A stretch of DNA of 64,000 nucleotides from Macrosoma leucophasiata. Its lineage: Eukaryota; Arthropoda; Insecta; Lepidoptera; Hedylidae. The notes below the pieces were generated by a model. It saw nothing but the letters and a program-made list of their open reading frames with translations, was not told where the DNA came from and did no database searches. The stretch is from contig JAWQUS010000001.1 in the NCBI GenBank assembly GCA_036365455.1, forward strand, positions 24,165,001 through 24,229,000. The letters are read 5' to 3'. Numbering within the stretch: the first letter of the stretch is position 1; the number at the start of each line of letters is the position of its first letter. The translations under genes and the position numbers were made by a program. Shown one piece after another: positions 51,965-61,249 of this stretch.

Positions 51965-52064
51965 TATCGAGAGGCATGGCAAATCTCCCAAAAAAAATTA
52001 AATATGATGCAGTAGCGCGTGTTTGGAAGTGGGAGGCTTTAGTTCAGCAGTGGATTCTGTTGAA
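51965..52064 (+). mobile_element. RTE-type LINE 3' fragment
   Basis: GGAAGTGGGAGGCTTTAGTTC then AGCAGTGGATTCTGTTG corresponds to the GEAYVQQW... end of RTE elements (compare 28738-28770). Heavily decayed. Confidence 0.5.
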
Positions 52065-52066
52065 AT

Positions 52067-52232
52067 ATTTTTTTTATGTAATGGAAGTGGCAAACAAGCA
52101 TGCAGTTCACATTGATGTTAAGTGATGACTGCAGACTATAGACACCCACACAAAGACCAAGTCCAAAATGCACATCCGTTACCACTCCTGAGGCCTAAGG
52201 TGTTATGCCTGTGTACCGGTAATTACAGGGCC
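52067..52232 (-). mobile_element. Family A, 5'-truncated copy
   Basis: Poly-T, ATGTAATGGAAGTGGC, a near-consensus tail, ending at GTGTACCGGTAATTACAGGG. Confidence 0.9.
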
Positions 52233-52393
52233 AAAAAATGATGATGAAGTCGCGGTTAAAACTGTAACGTACTTACCTGTGGCTCTGTAATTGAAGCACA
52301 GCTGCAAAGAGGCAACGAATCTCATGCCTATCGGCAATGCGACCTCTGTCGTTTGGAAACAGAGAAACAAAACCAAACAAAACCAGAAACAAA

Positions 52394-52618
52394 ACAAAAC
52401 CAGAGAATATGTAATAAAACTACGTATAGAATGGACACTTCGACGTCCCGCCCGATTTGCCCGCATCACTCAACCCCTTCCCCTCTTATGGGCGACGGTT
52501 CGTATTTAGTACGTGCTACGCACACAGGTGCGCGTGTAAATACACGTCACTAATTGATGTCTGTGTAATGGAAACCAAATTAAACGTTTTGGCGAAGTGT
52601 CCGCGGTGTGCCAAAACC
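52394..52618 (+). mobile_element. Element L, full-length copy
   Basis: The insert 52402-52610 (209 bp) lies between ACAAAACC and CCAAAACC, a 7/8 match. Ends AGAGAATATGTAATAAAACT and GTCCGCGGTGTG. Frames of 66-79 codons across it are chance. Confidence 0.8.
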
Positions 52619-52977
52619 ACAAGCTTACTGTATTTACTTACTATCAGTATATTATCGGTAACTTACCTCTTGTTTACCCCTTTTGTCCATTATTGATTAC
52701 TGGTAACACCCTCGTGTTGAATAATTTAACCAGTGAACGATAAAAATCTCCCCATTTCCTTGGGACTAAATAAAACAAAACTGACCAATCATCGTTAAAT
52801 GAATCTACGTTTGTATGTATGCTTATCCCTTCAGGGTTATGGAGGCGTGAAGTTTTGTAAAATACATCATGGCAATCCTAATTCTTGAAGCTGCAGCACG
52901 GAATAGAAAACGAGTGCTTAGGTTGAACCATTCTCTCAAAATTTTCAACTAGGATGTTCTTCTTCTACCAGGTCCTC
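52619..52977. other. Unassigned sequence
   Basis: No recognised element. GCAGCACGGAATAGA at 52894-52908 also occurs in repeat K (42406-42421). Confidence 0.4.
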
Positions 52978-53034
52978 TTTTTTTTATGTCAAAGGATTGA
53001 CAGACAAGCAGACGGGCCACCTGATGGAAAGTGG

Positions 53035-55089
53035 TCACCGTCGCCTATGAACATTTGCAACACCAGGGGAGTCGCCAACGCGCTGCCAGCCCTGAAGGAC
53101 TCTTTTGACGCCATTTTTGAAGAACCCCATATTGTAGCACCGAGGGAACACCTCAGAGGGAAGTTCATTCCACAATTGACACGTTCTGGGCAAAAACGAA
53201 CGCGAGAACCGCACCGTTGAACATTGCCAAGTGTCCAGTCGGTGAGGGTGGAACTTCTCTCTTCGGCGGGTAGTGCGGTGTAGGAAAAGAGACGGTGGCA
53301 CCATGGCGAGTGCTCTGCCATTGTAGAGACGGTATAAAACGCATAGACTCCCAACGTCTCTGCGCAGGCTCAGATGTTCGAGCCTGTCAGTAAGTCCTGG
53401 GTCATTATCAATACGAACGGCCCGTCTTTGTAGGGAGTCGAGTGGACCAAGTTGGCATTTGGGGACTTCCGCCCACAAATGAGAGCAGAATTCCATATGG
53501 GGCCGCACTTGGGCCTTATAAAGCTGTAATAGCTGCCCCGATGTGAAATACTGCCTCGCTTTGTTAAGCACCCCCAACTTTTTGGATGCCAACTTGGTCT
53601 TACACTCAATGTGACTTCCAAGTTGCACTTCGTTCGATATGTCAACGTCCAGGATACCGATACTCTTACCAACAGCGAGCGGAGTGCCCTGGAACTGTGG
53701 TGCTACAACGAATGGGGTTTTTTTAGCGGTGAACGCGCTAACTTGTGTCTTCGAGGGGTTGAACTGCACTAAGTTGAGTCGACCCCAGTCCGAGACCCGC
53801 TCCAGAGAGTGCTCGACTTCAGACACAAGTCTAGTCCTGCTTTCCTCGATAAGTGTCCGAGAGGCATTTGCACGGCCAGTGTAGTATGCATCGCCCGTAC
53901 TATCATCGGCATAGCAATGAAAATTGGAGTTTTGCTCCAACATTTCATTGATATGCAGAAGAAAAAGCGTGGGAGATAGCACAGAGCCTTGCGGCACACC
54001 AGCGTTGATAGGTAATCTATCTGAGCGCTGACCGTCAACTAAGACCTGTATATAACGCTCAGACAGAAAGCTGGCTGTCCAGTTGCATAGCCTCTCGGGA
54101 AGACCGTAGGATGGAAGTTTCGCGAGAAGTGCCCTGTGACAGACTCGGTTAAAGGCCTTAGCAATATCTAGGCTTACAGCCAATGCCTCCCCACTCTTGT
54201 CCAACGCGTGAGACCAACGGTGCGTGAGATATACTAGAAGATCACTAGCAGATCTGCCGTGACGGAACCCATATTGGCGGTCACTGATCAACTGGTGATC
54301 CTCTAGATACTGCAGCAGTTGTGTGTTGATCACACGCTCCATGACTTTGCAGAGTAGAGAGGTTATTGCTATAGGCCTATAATTGGCCGGGTCACTGCGA
54401 TCCCCTTTTTTGGGTATCGGGTGCACGAGGGCTGTCTTCCACGCAGACGGTACTTTTCCACGATCGTAGGAAAGCGAGAACAGGCGTGTCAGAACGGGGG
54501 TAAGCTCGGGAGCGCACATCTTCATCACCACTGCAGGGACGGGGTCCGGCCCACTCGACTTCTTGAGGTCAAGGGATAAAAGCGCTCGCCTGACGTTCTT
54601 TTGAGAGAATTTGACGTCAGGCATAGAGCTATCACAGCGCGGGATGGTAGGCGCTGTGACACCCATGTCATCAAGAGTCGAGTTTGAGGCAAAGAGGCTG
54701 CCCAGAAGATCGGCTTTCTCTTTTGCCGTGTGGGCTAGGCTATCATCAAGTTTTCGCTGTGGTGGGAAAGATGATCGACAAAAGTTCCCTTCGATAGCTT
54801 TGGCAAGAGACCAATAAGCACGGCTCCCGGGAGGATGCCTCATTAGTTTCTTGCCAACTCTACCGACATGCTTGGACTTTGCTATGGCTATCCGCAGCTT
54901 CGTGGACCTGGAGGCAGCGTTGAGTACTCTCTTCAGGTCGGAGGCATTGGGATCCTTGCAAGCGTGAGCCACAGTCCAGGTTCTGTAAGTCTCCTGCTTA
55001 TGGTTAGAAGCCACAGCACAAGACTTATCGAACCAGGGCTGATACCGACCACCAATGGATACCACAGAGTACGGGATGAAACATTCCAT
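53035..55089 (-). CDS. Reverse transcriptase domain of non-LTR retrotransposon
   Basis: 684 codons on the minus strand. It begins in the linker after the endonuclease; the Met used here is internal to the ancestral protein, not a real start. The RT fingers and palm span about residues 165-450: KSSGPDPVPAVV (177-188), HPIPKKGD...NYRPI (223-240), QYGFRHGRSASDLL (272-285), motif A SLDIAKAFNRV (catalytic Asp308), PQGSVLSPTLF (366-376), and motif C YADD (393-396). The C-terminal region carries LDSLQRRAVR and a Leu-rich end. The catalytic aspartates are intact. The second conserved Asp of AFD is Asn314. The product would copy element RNA at a nicked target site. No internal stop. Confidence 0.93.
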   Translation of the reverse strand: MECFIPYSVVSIGGRYQPWFDKSCAVASNHKQETYRTWTVAHACKDPNASDLKRVLNAASRSTKLRIAIAKSKHVGRVGKKLMRHPPGSRAYWSLAKAIEGNFCRSSFPPQRKLDDSLAHTAKEKADLLGSLFASNSTLDDMGVTAPTIPRCDSSMPDVKFSQKNVRRALLSLDLKKSSGPDPVPAVVMKMCAPELTPVLTRLFSLSYDRGKVPSAWKTALVHPIPKKGDRSDPANYRPIAITSLLCKVMERVINTQLLQYLEDHQLISDRQYGFRHGRSASDLLVYLTHRWSHALDKSGEALAVSLDIAKAFNRVCHRALLAKLPSYGLPERLCNWTASFLSERYIQVLVDGQRSDRLPINAGVPQGSVLSPTLFLLHINEMLEQNSNFHCYADDSTGDAYYTGRANASRTLIEESRTRLVSEVEHSLERVSDWGRLNLVQFNPSKTQVSAFTAKKTPFVVAPQFQGTPLAVGKSIGILDVDISNEVQLGSHIECKTKLASKKLGVLNKARQYFTSGQLLQLYKAQVRPHMEFCSHLWAEVPKCQLGPLDSLQRRAVRIDNDPGLTDRLEHLSLRRDVGSLCVLYRLYNGRALAMVPPSLFLHRTTRRREKFHPHRLDTWQCSTVRFSRSFLPRTCQLWNELPSEVFPRCYNMGFFKNGVKRVLQGWQRVGDSPGVANVHRRR

Positions 55090-55981
55090 ACCCTGGTGTA
55101 TACCCGGTTACAGCTTCAGCGCACGTGCTCGGATTTTCCGACGAGAAACAAAGCTGCCTCCATGGGTAGGACGATAGGAACTCCCTCAGTCCATCCCAAT
55201 CTGCTGACCTGTAATGCCACACTTGCCGGGTGGAAGGGGGCTGCAGAGGCGCCCGAACCGACAAGGGGGTTTTCGTGCGTACCAGGCAGTGATCTGAGGA
55301 TCCTAAAGGAGCCTCGACCACCACCTGATAGTTGGCAGAATGTGAGGTCAGCAGAAGATCCAGCAAAGAGGCGGTGTGACCCTCGACATCTGGTATCCGG
55401 GTGAACCCGGATACGACTTGTGTGAGTCCATTAGCCAGCGCAAAGTCATATGCAGTCCTTCCAGTGAAGTCAGTGATTCGGGAGCTCAACCACTCCGTAT
55501 GGTGTGCCTTAAAGTCGCCAAGAATCACCAACTCCGCAGAAAGATACTGCGCAAGCACCGTGTCGACCACCTGTTGGATGTACTCGAACAAGTGAGCTGT
55601 CTCCCCGTCTCCGCTATAGGACCTGTACACGCACGCGTAGATTCGGGTAGAACCACCGTAGTCCACGCGCGTCCACAATAACGACAGGTCCTTGTCTTCA
55701 AAATGGTCAAAACGGTGACAACAGACATCCTCTCGGACATACAGACATACCCCGGCGCGGCGAATGAAAGTGTTCTCCAGAGTATAGCCGGGGTAAGTAA
55801 GGTACGCAGTGTCAAGAGGAGAGGATATTTGTGTCTCCGTCAGAAAGAGAAAGGCTGGCTTAGCCGTTTCAAGGTGATGATGGACGGCGTTTAGGTTGGT
55901 ATGTAAACCCCTGGTGTTGCACATGTCCACAGTAAATGTGGGAGGGGTGTCCGCTGTGTGAAACTTCTTTTGTTTAACCAT
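55025..55981 (-). CDS. APE-type endonuclease domain of non-LTR retrotransposon (probably inactive)
   Basis: 318 codons. Motifs in order: CNTRGL (Asn22), TET (Glu49), VYRSY (Tyr119), GDFKAHH (156-161), LLDLLLTS (206-213) and the SSDH signature (Asp230, His231). In this fold the GD.N motif needs Asp and Asn; the Asn position is Lys158 here (codon AAG, plus-strand 55508-55510), which should abolish or cripple nicking. The last ~20 residues are out of frame, because the natural protein continues in the frame at 53035-55089. The change of frame falls near 55080-55095. The first Met (55981) follows an A-rich stretch and may not be the original start. Confidence 0.9.
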   Translation of the reverse strand: MVKQKKFHTADTPPTFTVDMCNTRGLHTNLNAVHHHLETAKPAFLFLTETQISSPLDTAYLTYPGYTLENTFIRRAGVCLYVREDVCCHRFDHFEDKDLSLLWTRVDYGGSTRIYACVYRSYSGDGETAHLFEYIQQVVDTVLAQYLSAELVILGDFKAHHTEWLSSRITDFTGRTAYDFALANGLTQVVSGFTRIPDVEGHTASLLDLLLTSHSANYQVVVEAPLGSSDHCLVRTKTPLSVRAPLQPPSTRQVWHYRSADWDGLREFLSSYPWRQLCFSSENPSTCAEAVTGYTPGYGMFHPVLCGIHWWSVSALVR

Positions 55982-56045
55982 TTCATTTTTTTTTTTTTGC
56001 GTTGCTTTAGAGGAAGGACGATGTGCCGCGCGCGTTAGGACTAAT

Positions 56046-56507
56046 GTTGTGGTGTTGCAGTACCTACTATGTTAAGCTATCAAATACGGCTATTTGAAGC
56101 GCACTATTGCCTTGGCACCGACTTCAAACCTATGAGTAGGTAAGTACGTAGCCCATATTAAAGTAATTATATAAATATAAAAGTAATTTTCGCTTTTTAG
56201 TGTTTTAGTATATTCAGTTTAAATTTTTTTTTTTTGAAGGCGGTTTTTTTAAATTTTAAAATAATTTATTAATTAAAAAAGATACATTTGCTCATTTGAA
56301 AAGTATAATTTTATCAGCAAATATATTAAGGACACGTGACGTCACCAATCCAATATGGCGTTGCGGTGGGTGCATCAAACGCAGCCGCCGATGTTTGTGA
56401 CCTTTGGTGCACCTGTCGACCACACCACGCGGATCGCGTGCCTGATATGATAATATTTTACTAGAATTTGTATTGTTGTTTATTTATTTTATAATATTAA
56501 CCAACTG
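56046..56507. other. Unassigned sequence
   Basis: No recognised element. AATATGGCG at 56352-56360 lies in a GC-richer patch (56345-56445). Confidence 0.4.
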
Positions 56508-56590
56508 CCTCGATGGTGTAGTGGTAACAGACCAATATTGCTATATAAGGTCCTGGATTCGATCTCAAGATAAGAGAGTATAGATACATT
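56508..56590 (+). mobile_element. tRNA-headed SINE fragment (family C-like head)
   Basis: CTGCCTCGATGGTGTAGTGG (box A) and GTCCTGGATTCGATCTC (box B, one or two changes) at ~45 nt spacing, ending within the next ~20 bp. Only the head remains. Confidence 0.6.
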
Positions 56591-56660
56591 TTTAGGATTC
56601 CGTACCTATCTGAAAAGAATACCAGTAAAAGATCTCTTATGTCCGTCGTATTAATAAAAA

Positions 56661-56775
56661 TACATCTAAATTTAGCTCTAAATTTTGAAATTGGCAAACT
56701 GCAGCCTAAAGACACTAGATGTATTTTTATAAATTTAGCTCTAAATTTTGAAATTGGCAAACTGCATCCTAAAGA
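56661..56775 (-). repeat. Tandem duplication of ~58 bp at a family A end
   Basis: ATTTAGCTCTAAATTTTGAA, ATTGGCAAACTGCA and CCTAAAGACAC occur twice (from about 56668 and 56734). The unit includes the 3' part of a family A copy plus flanking DNA, so duplication occurred after insertion. Confidence 0.75.
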
Positions 56776-56846
56776 CACAAAGACCAGGTTCAAAATGCAG
56801 ATGCGTTACCAATCCTGAGGCCTAAAGTGTTATGCCTCTGTGCCGA
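56755..56846 (-). mobile_element. Family A, 5'-truncated copy
   Basis: GACACAAAGACCAGGTTC, ATGCAGATGCGTTACCAATC, GCCTCTGTGCCGAAATG. Truncated near the common GTGCCGG point. Confidence 0.8.
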
Positions 56847-56850
56847 AATG

Positions 56851-57439
56851 CCATTGTATATCTATTCAGTTATTCGCTCAGTCGACATTCTTTCTATGTT
56901 TTCGAACCATCACAGCATACCTTTTTTCAATTAATAAAAACTTAGGAAAACAATATAAAAGAACTGCAGATTTTGGTCGTGAATCACCAAACTAAGCCCT
57001 TACGACGTGGGCAGAGAACCTGGAGCACCAAACCTGCCGTGCATCTTTTACATTCATCATTATCTTTACTTTCCTAAGACAAGAAATAGAATTAATAACA
57101 AAGAGAGCTAATCACAACGGCAGGTCATTGCCTGGTAATCAGGCTGGTATCGGAGTTGTACCTGCCACTAGTCCACCATCAGCTCCTGCACAACACTGCA
57201 CCTCTGTTTAGCGCGCGTTTCCACAATACACGTTTGCAAGGTGTTTAATGTTTGACTGGATTTTACATCTCCGTCGTAAAAAAATCAAATTTGAAATGTT
57301 TTACATCAAATTGGTTTACAAGGACACTTTTGCATAGTGCTCGACTGTGCAAAAGAATGCTATGCTTAGAATAAAATTTTTAAAATTATATTTAAATAAG
57401 TATATTTTCAATTTTATAATAGAAGCAAAAGAAAAATGT
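56851..57439. other. Unassigned, with a diverged SINE scrap at 56985-57065
   Basis: ACCAAACTAAGCCCTTACGACG and GTGGGCAGAGAACCTGGAGC resemble the block at 5145-5210. Otherwise unassigned. Confidence 0.35.
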
Positions 57440-58393
57440 GTTCGTCACAATCATAGTTGTTCACTAAGCAAAGTTCCCTGCTGACTAAAACTCGAGGACG
57501 GATGGACCGATTTGGCTAATTTTGGGTTTAAATGATTTTTGGAAATCCAGGGAAGGTTAAAAAGGTAGATATAATATACATGAAGAAATTGAAGGGAAAT
57601 AGTTAAAACCACAATTTCATTTTCCCATACAAAAAGTCAGTATCTATCAAAACCGTTGACGCATTACCAGAACATTACTTCATTCATGTTAAGGGTTGAA
57701 TAATGTGAATACCCTGGCTGAAAATGAATGCCATCTTTTATTTTGCCGTATGCATATCCGGAACAGTCATGCACGCTTAAATGTCTTTGCCTTTGGCGGC
57801 GTCGTGTGGCGGGTTGCTCACTTCCCTCTAAAATGGTCGAGGAGGGCAATGGCTGTCACATGCGTCATACTCGTGAACGGGTGCTGTTGGTGGGGACTGG
57901 TCTGTTCTGGTTTGCAGGGGCTACATCACATTTAGTAGATAGCAGTTTATTTGCATCTATGCTATGGACGTTGACATTATTTGATTTTTCACGATAATCT
58001 GTACTAGATTTAAGCTCTCATTTAAAAGAGCTCTTACTGAGTTTGTTGGGTAGCGGAGTTCTTCTCAGTAATGACTGCACTTGGAACTCTGCTAAGTGAA
58101 TAACATTGATCTTGACGAATAAGTTTTTCTTTTTCTTCATTTATTATCATTGAAGGAATTGAAAATATTTATGATTATTATGTTTTAACCAAATAGTTTA
58201 AATTTTAATTTTTAATTTACTATTAATATAAGATTTTGCTTTTACTATATGTAATGGTTATTCGCTCTAGGTAGTTTATGATTTATTGACGTTTTGAAAG
58301 TATCTGTAAAGATCTATTCGAAATAAAAATATTTTCTATTCTATTCTTTTCTATTCTATTCTGAGGCATTACGAAGTTTTCCGGGTCAGCTAG
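57440..58393 (+). mobile_element. Helitron-like element, GGGTCAGCTAG family, with inserted LINE 3' region
   Basis: The left part has GACTAAAACTCGAGGACGG, GACCGATTTGGCTAATTTTG, GAAATCCAGGGAAGGTTAAA and ACCGTTGACGCATTAC (to 57668). The right part resumes at about 58360 (CTGAGGCATTACGAAG) and ends TTTTCCGGGTCAGCTAG (58393) before a T. Compared with 44800-45049 the element is split by ~690 bp. Confidence 0.8.
57741..58363 (+). mobile_element. Repeat H, LINE 3' region with (TTCTA)n tail (copy 2)
   Basis: The first ~220 bp are nearly identical to 15450-15670. The rest continues through TTGTTGGGTAGCGGAGTTC and GACGTTTTGAAAGTATCTG, and ends in TTCTATTCTATTC units. The tandem tail and insertion inside a Helitron argue for a 5'-truncated LINE. 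GCATTAC on both sides (57662-57668 and 58365-58371) may be a short target duplication. Confidence 0.7.
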
Positions 58394-58884
58394 TATAGAT
58401 TAAAAATAAAATTTAGAAATAAAACAGAATATGTATAATGTGAACATCCATGGCGTGTGCCATGTGCCAGAGGTGGCAGTAATTAGCGTGATTTCGTTTT
58501 ATTTTCATCATACAGTCTATTTATCCTCCAGTATATAACCAGTCTAATCGCCAGCGCTATCGCAGAGATTGCGAACACTTGTTAATAGTTTATATACCAC
58601 CGCTGACCACTTACCGATTACTGATATTATAATCATTGCTATTCATGAGCGCAGACCGACCATGTTTGGCTGTGGTAAAGACGTGTCACCGGGCATGCGA
58701 CTGGTCGCTCCTTAAAGCACGCACACTGACACACCTCACATCTTCACATAGCGACATTTAACTATAACCAAGCGCCACACACGTGAATTGCAAGACCTGT
58801 AAGGAAAGTATGAGTCTACAAAACTATTCGCAAAAACTTACTTTCAAATTGCAATTTACTAGCATACACTTTCTAGAAGAATCA
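58394..58884. other. Unassigned; contains direct repeat P copy 1
   Basis: 58546-58636 (CGCCAGCGCTATCGCAGAG ... CCACCGCTGACCACTTACCG) is repeated in diverged form at 59358-59447. The rest is unassigned. Confidence 0.45.
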
Positions 58885-59222
58885 CGGCACTATAATATTA
58901 AATGTCCTTTAGACCGAATTTCAGCCACGGCGGCCAATTTCAACGGAGACTAGCCAACAGCGCGGAAGATATTATAGTGCTCAAGCGTATTCGCAAACAC
59001 AGGTGCACTCTCTATCCCCTCACTCTCATAGCCCGATGGGACGGCAATCCGATACGATAGGAGTGAGATCGGGCGCAGGATCGACGGCTTTTACGTGCTC
59101 TCCGAGGCACGGGTAGCACTACTACTAGGCCTCCGGGCTACTACTAGGAATTTCCTCACAGAAAAAACCCAATAACAGTTTTTCCCGATCGCGATTGCGA
59201 CCATTGGACCAACGAGGCAGAT
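58885..59222 (-). mobile_element. tRNA-headed SINE, family I (one copy)
   Basis: The minus-strand head CTGCCTCGTTGGTCCAATGG holds box A, but box B is deleted. It is followed by GTTATTGGGTTTTTTCTGTG, TAGTAGCCCGGAGGCC, GATCTCACTCCTATCG, GATAGAGAGTGCACCTGTG and CACTATAATATCTTCC. This body is one I recognise from lepidopteran SINEs. The promoter is probably non-functional. Confidence 0.75.
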
Positions 59223-59357
59223 AAAACACACTTTTCTTTGAAGGAATAAGCGACACTAACTGTAATAGAGACCGTGTCGTACAATAATGGATACGCAGCG
59301 CACCAAGCGTATCAGATGACGACTAGCCCCATGTTTACGAGCGGCGGCTAATTTATC

Positions 59358-59447
59358 GAGCCGCCAGCGCCACTGCCGAGATTGTGGACACTTGTTGATA
59401 CTTTGTTTACCACCGCTGACCACTTACCGTTTACTGATACTGGCCGG
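59358..59447 (+). repeat. Direct repeat P, copy 2
   Basis: CGCCAGCGCCACTGCCGAG ... GACACTTGTTGATAC ... CCACCGCTGACCACTTACCG is a diverged duplicate of 58546-58636, about 810 bp apart, with family I between them. It may be a duplicated host segment or terminal repeats of an unrecognised element. Confidence 0.65.
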
Positions 59448-59777
59448 TCGTACTTACCGGTTAAGAAACAATTGCAATTTGATTATTCTTTTCGCGTGTC
59501 TCAAGAACCGGTAAATTTGTCCATGTTTCTGCCACTCTGTGTAGATTGCTGTTGTTACATGTTTGTGTTCTAAATCTTAGATTTTTTTATATAATGACGC
59601 TGAAGATAACGCGAAATAAAATTATTGAATTCGCGTATCAAATACTACCGGTTTTTCTCTACGTTTTAGTTGCTTTTCAGCATCTGAACACCCGAATAAA
59701 TCGTAATATAATTCTATTGATAAACCGTAACCGGTACTAATAATAACTATCAAAAGGCCAAAACAACTATGTCTCAG
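59448..59777. other. Unassigned sequence
   Basis: No recognised element. Frames of 63-64 codons here are AT-driven. Confidence 0.4.
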
Positions 59778-59897
59778 GGCTAGCAACGTATCCTCATTTC
59801 GACTTTTGTTTTTGTGTACATTTCTATGAGCTGCATCGTTCACTCCACCACCAATGTGAACTGCATGCTTGTTTGCTAGAATCGTTATATTATAAAA
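59772..59897 (+). mobile_element. Family A, 5'-truncated diverged copy
   Basis: TCTCAGGGCTAGCAACG, TTTGTGTACATTTCTATG, GTGAACTGCATGCTTGTTTG, then TATTATAAAAAAG. Confidence 0.75.
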
Positions 59898-60850
59898 AAG
59901 AAGTTACAATTCTTACTTACCCACCCACCAAACACCGTAACAAGCAAATGCAGATGTTTTTGCAAATCGATTAATCCTTCTAACGTTGAAGCAGGCTGCG
60001 GACTTAATGTTCATAAAGAGCGGTCGGTGTGGCGCAAGTCACGCGACCACTCGATGCTCGGGGATTCGATAATTAATATGCTAATAGTTCAGCTTTGCCC
60101 ACCCCTACGTACGTGAGGTGCATACGACGCGTCAGTGATTAAGGTGACATAGAAAGGACAAAACTCTGTGATGACCTTTCTCAAGACAAACCTAGGAAAT
60201 ATGGTATTCATTAGATATTTTTTGTGTACCTTTATCTGTGTTAAACACTTGAATTTTGATTAAAAAACAATCGCATTTAAATTGGTCCACTCATTCGGAA
60301 GCTACAAAACCGTGCTAGGGTTAAAAATCATCTTCACATTTGTATTTATCAGTAAAAAGCGTGTATACCTATTTGACGCAATTCATCAGTAGATTTTTTC
60401 AAATCGTCTCATAAAGCAGATCCAATTAACATTTATTAGGCACATTGCCAAACTTCGCAGGTGACGCCCAGTGACGTGAGAATTTTAAACTCTTGGTCGC
60501 TCATTCTCCTATGTTATATGAATATCGATCGAGACTAGTACCTAGTAGGCATTGATACCAAACTACCGAGATAATATCTATAGTTTGTATTTAACATAAC
60601 ATTAATAACTATTCACAGTCAAAAAATATATTTGAATTTCTATATTACCTAGCAAAGAAAAAAGCACTTGCAATTTATTGGTAAAAACAATACCAGAAAT
60701 TGACTAAAAAAGACAGAAAACTCTAAATAAATATTGGCATCGTACGCTTGAGATCCTATAAATGCAAAAAAAACGATCTAGCAATATCTACTTCACCAAT
60801 AGGCATGAATCTTCCATCAGTATTCATGCTTAATCTATGATTATGATTAG
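59898..60850. other. Unassigned sequence
   Basis: 60001-60080 has a GGTCGGTGTGGCGCAAGTC and GGGGATTCGATAAT pair that could be a decayed tRNA-SINE head. Otherwise nothing. Confidence 0.35.
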
Positions 60851-60965
60851 CGTGCGCCGACGCAACAAAAACGTCATAATGTACGAGTTGCAGTGTGACG
60901 TTTGAGTGACGGGTGTAGTCAGGCGTACACAATAAATCGCGTATTGTAATAACTGCTATTCTGCG
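60851..60965 (+). repeat. Direct repeat O, copy 1
   Basis: CGTGCGCCGACGCAACAAAA, ACGTCATAATGTACGAG, GACGGGTGTAGTCAGGCG and AATAAATCGCGTATTG recur at 61894-61995. Confidence 0.75.
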
Positions 60966-61249
60966 TTCAGTACTTGATTATAGAGCAAGGGTTCTCATCG
61001 TTGAGATGCTTGCTAATATCAAGTTATTGGATTTATTTATTTCTGGCTCTCTTTTGATTCCTATGCCGACGATCCTGAAGCCATATAGATATCTTCTTCG
61101 CTTCTTCTTGCTACTTTTTCATTTAATGGAGTGGTAAATAAATATATACGTCTCACTGAGAGGATAATACTGGTGAATTTACAGCGGCCTTAAGTTTATT
61201 ATATATTTATTAGTATATATTTATTAGTATATTAGTATATAGTCTTAGT

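Larger units (their letters stand above)
52978..56045 (-). mobile_element. Nearly complete non-LTR retrotransposon (CR1/Jockey group)
   Basis: Reads right to left. There is a short 5' UTR with an ~13-nt A run, an APE-type endonuclease frame (55025-55981), a reverse transcriptase frame (53035-55089), and a short 3' UTR ending TCAATCCTTTGACATAAAAA (T run 52978-52985 on the plus strand). There is no separate ORF1/gag upstream, so the copy is either 5'-truncated or of an ORF2-only type. Only one frameshift divides the two domains, so the copy is young. The exact clade (CR1, Daphne-like or Jockey) cannot be fixed without a tree. Confidence 0.9.

Noticed and set aside
54868..55404. 178-codon plus-strand frame
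   Set aside because: It is the opposite-strand shadow of the LINE endonuclease/RT region, whose minus-strand motifs are unmistakable.
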